This document shows, in pieces, positions 42,061-50,452 of a stretch of 64,000 nucleotides of DNA. Each line of letters begins with the position of its first letter. Within the stretch, counting starts at the first letter, position 1. The DNA is from Microtetraspora sp. NBRC 16547 (lineage in GTDB: Bacteria > Actinomycetota > Actinomycetes > Streptosporangiales > Streptosporangiaceae): the NCBI RefSeq assembly GCF_030268965.1, contig NZ_BSSE01000012.1, positions 62,001 to 126,000 of the forward strand, written 5' to 3'. Both the position numbers and the translations under genes were made by a program. The notes under the pieces were generated by a model that had not been told where the DNA came from, made no database searches, and saw only the letters and a list, made by a program, of their open reading frames with translations.

Positions 42061-43536
42061 TCACGGTACCTTCTGGCTCCGCGACCCGCCGGTAGGCGCG
42101 ACGCCGGAGGGCACGATCGGGGAGGAGTAGGTGAGGCCCGGCGTCATCTGGCCGGAGCCAGAAAGCTCGGGCACGGTCACGAAGACGAATCCGCGCTTGC
42201 CGAGCTCCTCGAGCACCTGGGGAAGCGCGTCCGCGGTGATCTGGTCGGTGTCGCGCATCAGGATGATCGAGCCGCGCTCGGTGCCGTCGACCACGCGTTG
42301 CACGATCTCCTCCGGGGTCGCGCCGGGCACGTCGCCCGCGTCGACGGTCCCCCGCACGATCGACAGGCCCAGCTCGCCCGCGACGTCGGCCACCCTGGCG
42401 TCCGTCGCACCGTACGGCGGCAGGAGGAGGGACGGGTGCTGGCCGGTCGCCACGCCGATCGCGTGCTGGGCGCGCCGGATCTGGTCGTAGATCCCGCTGG
42501 TCGGGAGCAGCGTGAGATCCCGGTGGGCCCATGTCTGGTTGGCGACGAGATCGCCCTGGTCGCGCATCTGGCGCAGCACTCCGGGCGCGGCCGCCGCGTT
42601 CGAGCCGACCATGAAGAACGTGGCACGCGCGCCGTGCGCGGACAGCGCCGCCAGCAGCCGGTCGGTGTACGGCCCCGGCCCGCCCTGGAACGCCAGCGCG
42701 ACGCACTTCGCCACGGCGCAGTCGACCGTGCCGTTCAGCGAGCTGACCGCGACCGGGTTGTCGTCCAGCTTCACCGACAGCGGGCGGGTGGCCGTCTCGG
42801 CCACCGCCGTGCGGACCTCGCGTCCGAACGTCGTCAGCAGCTCGTCGGCCTCCTTGCGCGGGATGGCCACGGCCACCCGGCCGGTCGATCCGGGGCTGGA
42901 CTCCTGGCCGTCGAACTCCACGACCAGGTCGCCTCGCGTGTTGAAGTTGAGCGAGTCGTAGAGCTCGGGGTCCACGACGACGCTCTCGGCGTGGACCGGC
43001 GCGTCGCTGGGCAGGTGCCTGCGCACCGTCGCCGACAACTGCTGGATGTTCGAGACGAGGCTGGTGGAGTCCACCACCTTCTCACCCCGCCGGTCGTACC
43101 AGAGGGTGCGGTAGGAGTCGACCCAGATGCGGCCGGTGTACCGGCTCTCCCGCAACCGGACCCCGACGGCGTCGGGGGACGCGGCGGTGAGCTGCCAGTC
43201 CACGTTGTATTCGAGGTTGGACAGCCCCTCCTGGTTGGCGGTCTTCTCGGAGAACCGCCGCGCCTTCTCCGACAGCTCGTCCTTGAGGCGCTTGTTGAGC
43301 GCGGGCGCGTCCGAGAGCGTGGGATAGCTGACGTGCATGTGCGGCTTGGCCGTGCCGCTGGAGATCGTCGCCACCGACAGCCCCGCCACCTCGGCCGGAT
43401 CGGCGAAGGTGAGCACCGTCGGCTCCGACGCGACGCTGGCGTTCCCGTCCTGGTGGCCTCCGAGCAGGGGAAACCCGCAGCCCGCCAGGACGACGACCAG
43501 CAACGTGACGACGCCGACGAATCCGAGTGGGGGCAT
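42061..43536 (-). CDS. Lipoprotein polysaccharide deacetylase (NodB-type)
   Basis: This is a protein of about 491 residues with a lipoprotein signal (VVTLLVVVLAGCGFP, lipobox LAGC). An N-terminal domain of about 200 residues, of the DUF3298-like kind (TLWYDRRGEKVVDSTSLVSN), is followed by a NodB domain (about 265-460). There GTVDCAVAKCVALAFQGGPG stands where the TFDDGP motif is expected, then RATFFMVGSNAAAAPGVLRQ, ANQTWAHRDLT and LLLPPYGATD. The usual first aspartate pair is replaced (AFQGGPG) and the H-S-x-x-H is WAHRDL, so catalytic metal binding is doubtful; it may be an inactive binder. ATG 43536 gives the lipobox at residue 20; TTG 43629 and GTG 43599 are upstream options. Confidence 0.82.
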   Translation of the reverse strand: MPPLGFVGVVTLLVVVLAGCGFPLLGGHQDGNASVASEPTVLTFADPAEVAGLSVATISSGTAKPHMHVSYPTLSDAPALNKRLKDELSEKARRFSEKTANQEGLSNLEYNVDWQLTAASPDAVGVRLRESRYTGRIWVDSYRTLWYDRRGEKVVDSTSLVSNIQQLSATVRRHLPSDAPVHAESVVVDPELYDSLNFNTRGDLVVEFDGQESSPGSTGRVAVAIPRKEADELLTTFGREVRTAVAETATRPLSVKLDDNPVAVSSLNGTVDCAVAKCVALAFQGGPGPYTDRLLAALSAHGARATFFMVGSNAAAAPGVLRQMRDQGDLVANQTWAHRDLTLLPTSGIYDQIRRAQHAIGVATGQHPSLLLPPYGATDARVADVAGELGLSIVRGTVDAGDVPGATPEEIVQRVVDGTERGSIILMRDTDQITADALPQVLEELGKRGFVFVTVPELSGSGQMTPGLTYSSPIVPSGVAPTGGSRSQKVP

Positions 43537-43682
43537 GACTGGAGGGTATGAGGCAATATTCGGCAATACGGCGTTTTTACTGCCCCTTTGTGTGATCACC
43601 GCGCATCTTTTGGCTGCAAACGGTAACAAGGGGGTGACGCGGCTATGATCGTGGCGGAAGCCGTACGGGCTCGGAGGCGGGC

Positions 43683-44054
43683 ATGAACGGGTATTTCAGC
43701 TCCTATCTTGTCGTCGTCGTCCTCTTCGGCCTCGGGCTGGCCATCGTCGCCGGAGGCCTGCTCGTCAATCGGCTGCTGCGCCCCCACCGGCCCACCCCGG
43801 AGAAGCTGCTGACCTACGAGTGCGGCGTCGATCCGGTCGGCGAGGGCTGGGCCCAGTCCCAGGTCCGCTACTACGTCTTCACCTATCTCTATGTCGTGTT
43901 CGCGGTGGACGCGGTCTTCCTCTTCCCGTGGGCGACGGTCTTCGCCTCGCCCGGGTTCGGCGCCACCACGCTGATCGAGATGTTCGTCTTCCTGGTCTTC
44001 ATCGCCATCGGCATCCTCTACGCCTGGCGCAAGCGCGTACTGACCTGGACGTGA
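43683..44054 (+). CDS. nuoA: NADH-quinone oxidoreductase-type subunit A
   Basis: This 123-residue, three-helix membrane subunit of complex I begins YFSSYLVVVVLFGLGLAIVA. It has the family loop KLLTYECGVDPVGEGWAQSQ with the conserved cysteine near the quinone channel, then VRYYVFTYLYVVFAVDAVFL and FVFLVFIAIGILYAWRKRVL. ATG 43683 follows GGAGGCGGG. It is the first gene of the partial nuo operon, but a peptidase remnant separates it from nuoB. Confidence 0.94.
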   Translation: MNGYFSSYLVVVVLFGLGLAIVAGGLLVNRLLRPHRPTPEKLLTYECGVDPVGEGWAQSQVRYYVFTYLYVVFAVDAVFLFPWATVFASPGFGATTLIEMFVFLVFIAIGILYAWRKRVLTWT

Positions 44055-44074
44055 CCTGGACCCGACTCGGGTCG

Positions 44075-44560
44075 GTCGTGAGGCGGGTGCGCCGCCCGTC
44101 GACATCGTCGTCGTGGACGGCGAGGTCAACGCCTCCTCCGCGACCGTCGGGTTCCGCCGCAGGCACGTGCTGACGATCGGGTTGCCGCTGTGGCTGGCCC
44201 TGGAGCCCCAGGAGCGTGTCGCGTTGTTGGCCCATGAGATGGGTCACGCCGGCAACGGCGACTCCCGTCGCCGGTCGTACGTGACCAGCGCGATCGCCAC
44301 CCTTAACGAGATCCGCCGCGCGGCCGTGCGCATGAGGGTCGGCGGCAGCATCCGGACCATCAGCACCGCGATCGCGGTCAACGCCTTCACGTGGCTGGTT
44401 CGGCTGCCGGTCACCGGCGTGATCATGGTGTTGGAGGCGCTGACGTACCGAGAGTCGCAGCTCGCCGGGTACGCCGCCGACGACAGAGCGGCCCGGGTCG
44501 CCTCGCCGGTCGCCGTGGCCGGGCTGATGGACAAGCTGATCACCAGGGCGCCCGCCGCCG
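44075..44560 (+). pseudogene. M48-family metallopeptidase remnant inside the nuo operon
   Basis: In the gap between nuoA and nuoB one frame encodes PPVDIVVVDGEVNASSATVG, FRRRHVLTIGLPLWLALEP and the zinc motif region RVALLAHEMGHAGNGDSRRR (HExxH). A membrane-like stretch and REAL-type residues follow (YRESQLAGYAADDRAARVAS). There is no start, N-terminal membrane domain or C-terminus: the frame runs on into the nuoB region as nonsense. About 160 codons of an M48 protease core survive. It differs from the intact HtpX at 55412 and so is not a simple copy of it. A short expressed fragment cannot be excluded. Confidence 0.7.
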
Positions 44561-44731
44561 AGCGAGCACCGCCCCTGCCCGGGGCGGCCGGCCTGCGGCT
44601 TCGGCCGGGAGGCGGCGGCGTGGGTTTCTCGGGCGCGGCGCCGCTGACAGCGGGCGCACATGGATGGACGGCGTGGGCGTGCGCGAGGACGGCGCTGTAC
44701 CGGTGGCCGTGGTGGGGGGAGAATGGCCCTT

Positions 44732-45244
44732 ATGGCGGTGAACCTTCCGATGCCGACGGTCGGCCCGGTGTCCCGGCTGGCTCCCAAACCGATGAAGTTC
44801 GTGCTCAACTGGGGCCGGCGGTACTCCCTGTGGGTGTTCAACTTCGGGCTGGCCTGCTGCGCGATCGAGTTCATCGCGACGTCGATGAGCCGGCACGACT
44901 TCATCCGGTTCGGGGTCATCCCGTTCGCGAACGGCCCCCGCCAGGCCGACCTCATGATCGTCTCGGGCACCGTCACGGACAAGATGGCCCCGGCGGTCAA
45001 GCGGCTCTACGAGCAGATGCCCGATCCCAAGTACGTCATCTCGTTCGGCGCCTGCTCCAACTGCGGCGGGCCGTACTGGGACTCCTACTGCGTGACCAAG
45101 GGCGTGGACCAGATCATCCCGGTCGACGTCTACGTCCCCGGCTGCCCACCCCGGCCCGAGGCGCTGCTCCACGGCATCATGAAGCTCCAGGAGAAGATCG
45201 CCGCCGAGTCGCTCGGCGACCGCTACCAGGGTGGTGGCGCGTGA
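44732..45244 (+). CDS. nuoB: NADH-quinone oxidoreductase-type subunit B
   Basis: This 170-residue subunit carries the terminal [4Fe-4S] cluster N2. Its ligands are visible as [10 protein letters not shown] (adjacent cysteines), the cysteines of FGACSNCGG, and [20 protein letters not shown]. In complex I it hands electrons to quinone at the interface with NuoD and NuoH. ATG 44732 lies about 10 nt after GGGGAG; ATG 44723 is also in frame. The stop overlaps the nuoC start (GTGA). Confidence 0.95.
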   Translation: MAVNLPMPTVGPVSRLAPKPMKFVLNWGRRYSLWVFNFGLACCAIEFIATSMSRHDFIRFGVIPFANGPRQADLMIVSGTVTDKMAPAVKRLYEQMPDPKYVISFGACSNCGGPYWDSYCVTKGVDQIIPVDVYVPGCPPRPEALLHGIMKLQEKIAAESLGDRYQGGGA

Positions 45245-45834
45245 CCGTCTCCCCTGACGCCGGCACCGGGATCCCGGCCGCGATCCAGTCCAGGTACGGC
45301 TCGCGCGCCCGGCTCTCCGACTCCTTCGGCGAGCCCGTCGCGGACGTGGCGACGGAGGACTGGATCGATCTGCTGGCCTTCGCCAAGGCCGAGGGGTTCG
45401 TCTTCTTCGACTGGCTGACCGGCGTGGACGAGCCGCCGGACGGCTTCTCGGTCGTCGCGCACGTCTTCGACCCGGTCGCGATGGCCCACCTGCTCGTACG
45501 CACCCGGGTGCCCAAGGAGGACCCGCGGTTGCCCACGGCCACCGGCGTCTTCCGCGGGGCGAACTGGCACGAGCGGGAGACGTTCGAGATGTTCGGCGTC
45601 GTCTTCGACGGGCACCCCGACCTGCGGCCGCTCCTGTTGCCCGACGGGTTCGAGGGGCATCCGCTGCGCAAGGACTTCGTGCTGGCGGCGAGGGTCGCCA
45701 AGGCATGGCCCGGCGCCAAGGAGCCCGGCGAGTCCGGCCACGGATCGCCGAGCCGCCGCAAGATGCTCCCGCCGGGCGTGCCGTCCGGCTGGGGCCAGGG
45801 AGCCGCGTCCGACCAGGAGGAACGTGGTGAGTGA
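45241..45834 (+). CDS. nuoC: NADH-quinone oxidoreductase-type subunit C
   Basis: This 197-residue 30-kDa-type subunit has [20 protein letters not shown], then the family signature [20 protein letters not shown] with [16 protein letters not shown]. It ends in a charged tail ([19 protein letters not shown]). It is not fused to NuoD, and its stop overlaps the start of nuoH, so nuoD, which normally follows nuoC, is missing. The start is GTG 45241. Confidence 0.94.
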   Translation: MTVSPDAGTGIPAAIQSRYGSRARLSDSFGEPVADVATEDWIDLLAFAKAEGFVFFDWLTGVDEPPDGFSVVAHVFDPVAMAHLLVRTRVPKEDPRLPTATGVFRGANWHERETFEMFGVVFDGHPDLRPLLLPDGFEGHPLRKDFVLAARVAKAWPGAKEPGESGHGSPSRRKMLPPGVPSGWGQGAASDQEERGE

Positions 45835-46780
45835 GGTGCTCGACGTCGCGGTCCGGTTAGTCGTGATCGTGGTCGTGTTCCTCGCGTTGCCGCTGATCGT
45901 CGGGCAGATGGAGCACAAGGCGATGGCGCACATGCAGTCGCGCCTCGGGCCCATGTACGCCGGTGGCTTCCACGGCTGGGCCCAGCTCATCGCCGACGGC
46001 GTGAAGTTCATCCAGAAGGAGGACGTCATCCCGGCGGCGGCCGACCGCCGGATCTTCGCCATCGCGCCGGCCGTGGCGCTCGTGCCGTACCTCGTCGTGA
46101 TGATCGTGATCCCGATCGGGCCGGGGCTGTACGGGGTGGACCTCGACGCCGGGCTGTTCTTCGTCCTGGCCGTCATGGGCGTCGGCGTGCTTGGGGCGAT
46201 CATGGCCGGATGGGCGTCCGCCAACAAGTACAGCGTCCTCGGTGGCATGCGGGCGGCCGCCCAGCTCGTGTCGTACGAGCTGCCGCTGGTGCTGGCCGCG
46301 TCCAGCGTGGCGATGGCCGCGGGCACGCTGTCGCTGCGCGGCATCGTGGAGCAGTGGCAGTGGTGGTGGCTGCCCTGGCAGGCCATCGGCGGTGTGGTGT
46401 TCTTCGTCGCCGGGCTGGCGGAGCTGCGCAGACCCCCGTTCGACATGCCGATCGCCGAGTCCGAGATCATCATGGGCCCGATGACCGAGTACACCGGCAT
46501 CAGGTTCGCGCTGTTCATGCTCGCCGAGTACGCCGGGATCGTGGTCATGTCGGCGCTGACGACCGTGCTGTTCCTGGGTGGCTGGCACGGGCCGCTGCTG
46601 CCCGGCCCGGTGTGGACGCTTCTGAAGGTGCTCGCGCTGGCGTTCGTGGTGATCTGGGTGCGGGTGAGCTACCCGCGCCTGCGTGAGGACCAGCTCCAGA
46701 AGCTCGCCTGGGTCGGCCTGGTGCCGCTCGCCCTGCTCCAGCTCACCCTGACCGGTGTCGTCAAGATCATCACGGCCTGA
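45827..46780 (+). CDS. nuoH: NADH-quinone oxidoreductase-type subunit H
   Basis: This 317-residue subunit has eight membrane helices and forms the quinone channel and E-channel. Signatures are MEHKAMAHMQSRLGPMYAGG, GWAQLIADGVKFIQKEDVIP, SANKYSVLGGMRAAAQLVSY, ELRRPPFDMPIAESEIIMGP (the loop that normally contacts NuoD and NuoB) and RVSYPRLREDQLQKLAW. GTG 45827 is 6 nt from AGGAGG; GTG 45824 is an alternative. It overlaps nuoC. Confidence 0.95.
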   Translation: MSEVLDVAVRLVVIVVVFLALPLIVGQMEHKAMAHMQSRLGPMYAGGFHGWAQLIADGVKFIQKEDVIPAAADRRIFAIAPAVALVPYLVVMIVIPIGPGLYGVDLDAGLFFVLAVMGVGVLGAIMAGWASANKYSVLGGMRAAAQLVSYELPLVLAASSVAMAAGTLSLRGIVEQWQWWWLPWQAIGGVVFFVAGLAELRRPPFDMPIAESEIIMGPMTEYTGIRFALFMLAEYAGIVVMSALTTVLFLGGWHGPLLPGPVWTLLKVLALAFVVIWVRVSYPRLREDQLQKLAWVGLVPLALLQLTLTGVVKIITA

Positions 46781-46872
46781 CATTCGTTGCTACAGCTCAT
46801 CTGAGGGGTATCGCCGAGATCGTGGATGCGGCGGGGTGACGGCGGCTCGTCCGGACGGCTCGGAACGCTTCC

Positions 46873-47883
46873 TCAGGGCAGGTAGACGGTGTACTCAGTG
46901 AGCGGGCTGGTCAGGTCGGCGGGGAGGTTCGCCGTGACGCACACTTCCAGAGCTGAGCTGAAGGTGCCGACCGTCTTCCGGGCCTCAAGGATCTGCTCGA
47001 CCAGCTCGGGCGTCATCCCCGGCAGGGTGGCGATCACCGGGCCGGGAGCGTGGTTCATGTCCACCAGGCCGCCGTCGTCATAGCGCCGGGGCAGGTCGGG
47101 CCGCCCGATACGCAGTTCCATGGCGAGCCCGGGGTCCTGCTCGGCCAGTTCGCGCGCCTCCTGGCGCAGCTCGCGGCGGTGCTGCGCGAACTGGATCGCC
47201 TGGTCGTTCCCGTACGCCACCGGGTCGGGGCGGGGGAAGACGCGGCGGCGGATGGTGAAGGCGTGCACGGTGCCGCCGACGGTGTTGAGGAGCATGCTCG
47301 CGGCGAACAGCGCGTCGCCCAGCGGGCCGGTGGGACCGCTGGTGGCGACCATGGTCACCGCGCCGACCAGGTAGAGCGTGAGGGCGGCCCAGGCGATCTG
47401 CGTACGCAGCTTGAGCGCGGCGTAGAGGAAGGAGACCGGGGTGAGGAACCCCGCGGTCCCCAGAGGGACCAGCGACCACAGGACGCTGAGGAATGTCCGT
47501 CCCCCTGGCGGGTGTGGGACAGGGGCGGGCGGCATGCCGGGCACCTGGCGGTACGGCGCCGGCCCGTGTGGCGGCCGTCCGTACGCGGGGTGCTGTGGGG
47601 GAGCGGAGGGCATGGCGGGCGCCTGCCCCTGCGGCACCGGTCCGTGCGGCGTGTGCGCATACGGCGCTTGACCCTGCGGTGCCAGGCCGTGACCAGCCTG
47701 CCCGTGACCAGCCTGCCCGTGACCAGCCTGCCCGTGCGGTGCCTGCCCGTACGGCGCCTGGCGATGCGGTGCCTGCCCATAGGGCGCCCGCAACGGGATG
47801 GTGGGCGGCGCATCGGACGTCTGCCCGTGCGGTGCCTGCCCGTACGGCGACTGTGGAGGGGGACCGGGATGTGGGGGCCGCAT
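46873..47883 (-). CDS. Membrane protein with GQ-rich repeats and a helix-hairpin-helix domain, inverted in the nuo operon
   Basis: This is a 336-residue protein. The N-terminal 125 residues are low complexity (P, G, Q, H, A), with APYGQAPHGQ and AGHGQ units. Three hydrophobic segments follow (TFLSVLWSLVPLGTAGFLTP, TQIAWAALTLYLVGAVTMVA, ALFAASMLLNTVGGTVHAFT), then a charged helix (RRELRQEARELAEQDPG). The C-terminal helix-hairpin-helix unit has NHAPGPVIATLPGMTPELVE, QILEARKTVGTFSSALEV, similar to ComEA-type DNA-binding HhH. The role is unknown. It lies opposite to and between nuoH and nuoI, and so needs its own promoter. ATG 47883. Confidence 0.82.
   Translation of the reverse strand: MRPPHPGPPPQSPYGQAPHGQTSDAPPTIPLRAPYGQAPHRQAPYGQAPHGQAGHGQAGHGQAGHGLAPQGQAPYAHTPHGPVPQGQAPAMPSAPPQHPAYGRPPHGPAPYRQVPGMPPAPVPHPPGGRTFLSVLWSLVPLGTAGFLTPVSFLYAALKLRTQIAWAALTLYLVGAVTMVATSGPTGPLGDALFAASMLLNTVGGTVHAFTIRRRVFPRPDPVAYGNDQAIQFAQHRRELRQEARELAEQDPGLAMELRIGRPDLPRRYDDGGLVDMNHAPGPVIATLPGMTPELVEQILEARKTVGTFSSALEVCVTANLPADLTSPLTEYTVYLP
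47691..47735. repeat. Three exact 15-bp repeats in the HhH membrane protein gene
   Basis: GACCAGCCTGCCCGT is repeated without change at 47691-47705, 47706-47720 and 47721-47735; on the minus strand it encodes AGHGQ pentads. Related degenerate units surround it. Confidence 0.92.
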
Positions 47884-47916
47884 ACTGGCAGAATAAGGCC
47901 TTTCCACCGCGCCACT

Positions 47917-47957
47917 TGTGGACAACCAGTGGAGAAGCCTGTGGAAACTGTGGAAAA
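47917..47957. promoter_or_regulatory. Cluster of DnaA-box-like nonamers
   Basis: Read on the minus strand, 47925-47917 is TTGTCCACA, the actinobacterial DnaA-box consensus. GTTTCCACA (47948-47940) and TTTTCCACA (47957-47949) are adjacent near-matches. All three have the same orientation and lie between the divergent HhH gene and nuoI. No dnaA, dnaN or AT-rich unwinding region is near, so this is not the chromosomal origin; DnaA-linked transcription control or titration is possible. Confidence 0.4.
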
Positions 47958-48016
47958 CACAGACGGGCGGATCGCCGCATTCACGTCTCGTCCGTAGTGC
48001 GCGATGATGGGGAATT

Positions 48017-49285
48017 GTGGCGCGCATACCAGGAGAAGGGCTGGCCAAGGGGCTGGCGGTCACGTTCAAGCACATGGTGCGCAAATCGGTGACGCAGCAG
48101 TACCCCGAGGTCCAGCCGGACCTGCCTCCTCGCAGCCGGGGCGTCATCGCCCTGGTCGAGGAGAACTGCACCGTCTGCATGCTCTGCGCCCGCGAGTGCC
48201 CCGACTGGTGCATCTATATCGATTCGCACAAGGAGACTCTTCCGGCGCCGGAAGGCGGGCGGCCGCGCGCGCGTAACGTGCTCGACCGGTTCGCGATCGA
48301 CTTCTCGCTCTGCATGTACTGCGGCATCTGCGTCGAGGTGTGCCCGTTCGACGCGCTGTTCTGGGCGCCCGAGTTCGAGTACGCCGAATACGACATTCGT
48401 GACCTACTGCACGAAAAGGAGCGGCTGGGCGAGTGGGTCGAGAGTGTGCCCCCTCCTCCGCCGCATGAGATCGGTGCCGAGCCGCCCAAGGAGGCCGCCG
48501 CCGCGTCCCGGTCGGCCCGGGGACCCGCGGGTCAGCCCCCGTCGGCGCGGCAGGAGTCCGGCCGTCCGACCGCCGGTCGTCCCGGTGAGTCCGACCGTTC
48601 TGCCGGCTCCGGCCGCCCCGGCACCGCCGACGCCGTGAGCGCCTCCGGTACAGCAGGGAGTGCGGATTCGGGTCCCTCCGGCACGGCGGGGAGTGCGGAT
48701 TCGGGTCCCTCCGGCATGGCGGAGACGGCGGAGAGCACCGGTCGGCCCGGCGGCTCCGGCGGCGGCCCCCGCGCACGGCGGGAGGCGCCGCGCGGCCCGG
48801 CCGCGATCCGCGCGATCCGCCCCCCAGGGGCACTGCCCCAGCGGTCGGCCGCAGGTGCGAAGCCCACCGAGCCCACCGAGCCCACCGGAACCACCGGGCC
48901 CACGAAGCCCACGGAGCCTCCTGCGGCAGGAGCCTCCGCCGACGAAGAGTCCACAGGACCGGAATCCCCAAAGGAAAGGTCGTCGCCACCAGGACCGGGC
49001 ACGCCGTCCACACATGGGACGTCCACACATGGGACGTCCACACATGGGACGTCCGCACAGGGCACGTCCGCACAGGGCACGTCCGCACAGGGCACGTCCA
49101 CAGGTGGCGAGTCCGCGGGGGACGCGTCCACAGGTGGCCAGCCGACAGGGGCGGGATCACCGGCCGAGAAGGAACGTTCAGTTCGCCGCGAGCCTCCGAG
49201 CCCGCTGCGGAATGTCCGTTCGATCCGGCCACCCGGGTCACTGCCGAAGAAGGACGCGCCACCTGATCAGGGAGGCGAGTCGTGA
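48017..49285 (+). CDS. nuoI: NADH-quinone oxidoreductase-type subunit I with long disordered tail
   Basis: This 422-residue protein has a normal NuoI core in its first 165 residues: two [4Fe-4S] motifs, [15 protein letters not shown] and [16 protein letters not shown], and the [10 protein letters not shown] linker. NuoI proteins usually end near 170-210; here about 250 further residues are low complexity, rich in S, T, G, P and E. They contain a 33-bp duplication, PTEPTEPT triads and six [10 protein letters not shown] pentads. Two copies of a short motif stand out in the tail: [12 protein letters not shown] (about 262-273) and [12 protein letters not shown] (about 398-410). The start is GTG 48017. 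The stop overlaps nuoJ. Confidence 0.93.
   Translation: MARIPGEGLAKGLAVTFKHMVRKSVTQQYPEVQPDLPPRSRGVIALVEENCTVCMLCARECPDWCIYIDSHKETLPAPEGGRPRARNVLDRFAIDFSLCMYCGICVEVCPFDALFWAPEFEYAEYDIRDLLHEKERLGEWVESVPPPPPHEIGAEPPKEAAAASRSARGPAGQPPSARQESGRPTAGRPGESDRSAGSGRPGTADAVSASGTAGSADSGPSGTAGSADSGPSGMAETAESTGRPGGSGGGPRARREAPRGPAAIRAIRPPGALPQRSAAGAKPTEPTEPTGTTGPTKPTEPPAAGASADEESTGPESPKERSSPPGPGTPSTHGTSTHGTSTHGTSAQGTSAQGTSAQGTSTGGESAGDASTGGQPTGAGSPAEKERSVRREPPSPLRNVRSIRPPGSLPKKDAPPDQGGES
48647..48712 (+). repeat. 33-bp duplication in the nuoI tail
   Basis: Units at 48647-48679 and 48680-48712 encode [11 protein letters not shown] twice and differ at only a few bases; the next codons (GMAE) look like the start of a third, diverged copy. 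Confidence 0.88.
49007..49096 (+). repeat. Six 15-bp repeats in the nuoI tail
   Basis: Three exact copies of TCCACACATGGGACG (49007-49051, STHGT) are followed by three exact copies of TCCGCACAGGGCACG (49052-49096, SAQGT). Block-wise identity suggests two recent expansion events. The period of five codons keeps the frame. Confidence 0.93.
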
Positions 49286-50031
49286 CATCGCAGGTGCCGG
49301 ACCTGTGGCCGCCGACCGCGCAGGAAGTCGTCTTCCTGCTGCTCGGCGCCGTCGCTCTCGGGTCCGCCCTGCTGGTGGTGACGACGAAACAACTCGTCCA
49401 CGCCGCCCTCTGGCTCGTGGTCTGCTTCGGCGCGCTGGCCGGTGGCTATCTGGTGCTGACCGCCGAGTTCGTGGCCTGGGTCCAGGTGCTGATCTACGTC
49501 GGCGCGATCGTCGTGCTGCTGCTGTTCGGCATCATGTTGACCCGCGCGCCCATCGGTCGTAGCGCCGACCTCGACTCCGGCAACCGCGTGGCGGCCGTGC
49601 TGGTGGCGCTCGCGACGGCCGCGGTCCTGGTGACCGTGGTCGTCCAGGGCTTCGCGACCGCCTATACGCCGCTGGAGCCCGGTCGTGGTGCGGCGGCCTC
49701 ACTCGGGTCGAGCATCTTCCGGTCGTGGGTCCTTCCGTTCGAGGCGCTGTCCGTGCTCCTGCTGGCCGCGCTGATCGGCGCCATCGTCCTCTCCCGTACC
49801 GACATCGGCGGCGCGAGCCGCGCCACCGGCCTGCCCGGACCCGACGCCGCCCCCGGCGCATCCGCGCCCACGGCGGGCGACTCCGAAGGCGGGCCGGAGC
49901 GGGTGTCGCGATCCACTCCCGTGACGAGGGCGGACAGAGAACCGGGAACAACACCCGAGAGCGGCTCCGGCGGAGGGCCGCGGAGCGATCCGGAGACCGG
50001 CTCTGACGGTGTCTCCCGGAACGGCGGTTGA
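49282..50031 (+). CDS. nuoJ: NADH-quinone oxidoreductase-type subunit J
   Basis: This 249-residue subunit has five membrane helices in its first 180 residues: [60 protein letters not shown] (the family's pi-bulge helix) and two more. A hydrophilic tail of about 75 residues rich in G, S, P, E and R follows, longer than usual. The start is GTG 49282 (GTGA overlap with nuoI). It is part of the membrane arm. Confidence 0.93.
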   Translation: MTSQVPDLWPPTAQEVVFLLLGAVALGSALLVVTTKQLVHAALWLVVCFGALAGGYLVLTAEFVAWVQVLIYVGAIVVLLLFGIMLTRAPIGRSADLDSGNRVAAVLVALATAAVLVTVVVQGFATAYTPLEPGRGAAASLGSSIFRSWVLPFEALSVLLLAALIGAIVLSRTDIGGASRATGLPGPDAAPGASAPTAGDSEGGPERVSRSTPVTRADREPGTTPESGSGGGPRSDPETGSDGVSRNGG

Positions 50032-50032
50032 C

Positions 50033-50452
50033 GTGCACGTCGTCTATCCCGTGATCGTCTCCGCGTTGCTCTTCTCCATCGGCGTCTACGGCGTGCTCGC
50101 GCGACGCAACGCGATCCTTGTGCTCATGTCGGTCGAGCTCATGCTCAACGCGGTCAACCTCAATCTGGTCGTCTTCGACATCTGGCTGCGGGATCAGTTG
50201 CACGGCGGCCAGGTGCTCACGTTGTTCGTCATCGTGATCGCGGCCGCCGAAGTGGGTCTGGGCCTGGCGATCGTGCTCTCGGTCTTCAGGAATCGCCGGA
50301 CCATCGACATCGACCGGCTTCGGGATCTCGCCGAGCGCGATCTCACGAGCCCGGGCCCGGCCGATCCGACCGGCTCAGGCCCGATCGTGTCTACCGCGTT
50401 CGGACCAACCGGCCCAGCTCCCGGCTCGACCGACCGTTCGGAGGCCGGATGA
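50033..50452 (+). CDS. nuoK: NADH-quinone oxidoreductase-type subunit K
   Basis: This 139-residue subunit has the three-helix NuoK core [40 protein letters not shown] (with the conserved glutamate of the proton path) and [20 protein letters not shown] (second glutamate), then an added 40-residue tail ([20 protein letters not shown]). GTG 50033 gives the usual N-terminus; GTG 50009 would overlap nuoJ and add eight residues. The stop overlaps the nuoL start. Confidence 0.93.
   Translation: MHVVYPVIVSALLFSIGVYGVLARRNAILVLMSVELMLNAVNLNLVVFDIWLRDQLHGGQVLTLFVIVIAAAEVGLGLAIVLSVFRNRRTIDIDRLRDLAERDLTSPGPADPTGSGPIVSTAFGPTGPAPGSTDRSEAG

Noticed and set aside
44561-45834. Continuation of the M48 frame through nuoB and into the nuoC frame
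   Set aside because: After about 44560 the product is nonsense across nuoB; the last part merely joins the true nuoC frame. It is not a fusion protein.
47917-47957. Chromosomal replication origin
   Set aside because: Only three DnaA-like boxes, no AT-rich unwinding element, and no dnaA, dnaN, gyrB or rpmH nearby.
49007-49096. Possible CRISPR-like array in the nuoI tail
   Set aside because: Units are 15 bp without spacers and translate in frame; they are coding minisatellites.
48144-49262. A 372-codon minus frame opposite the nuoI tail
   Set aside because: It is a mirror of the repeats with no domain, and the plus frame is continuous with a bona fide NuoI core.
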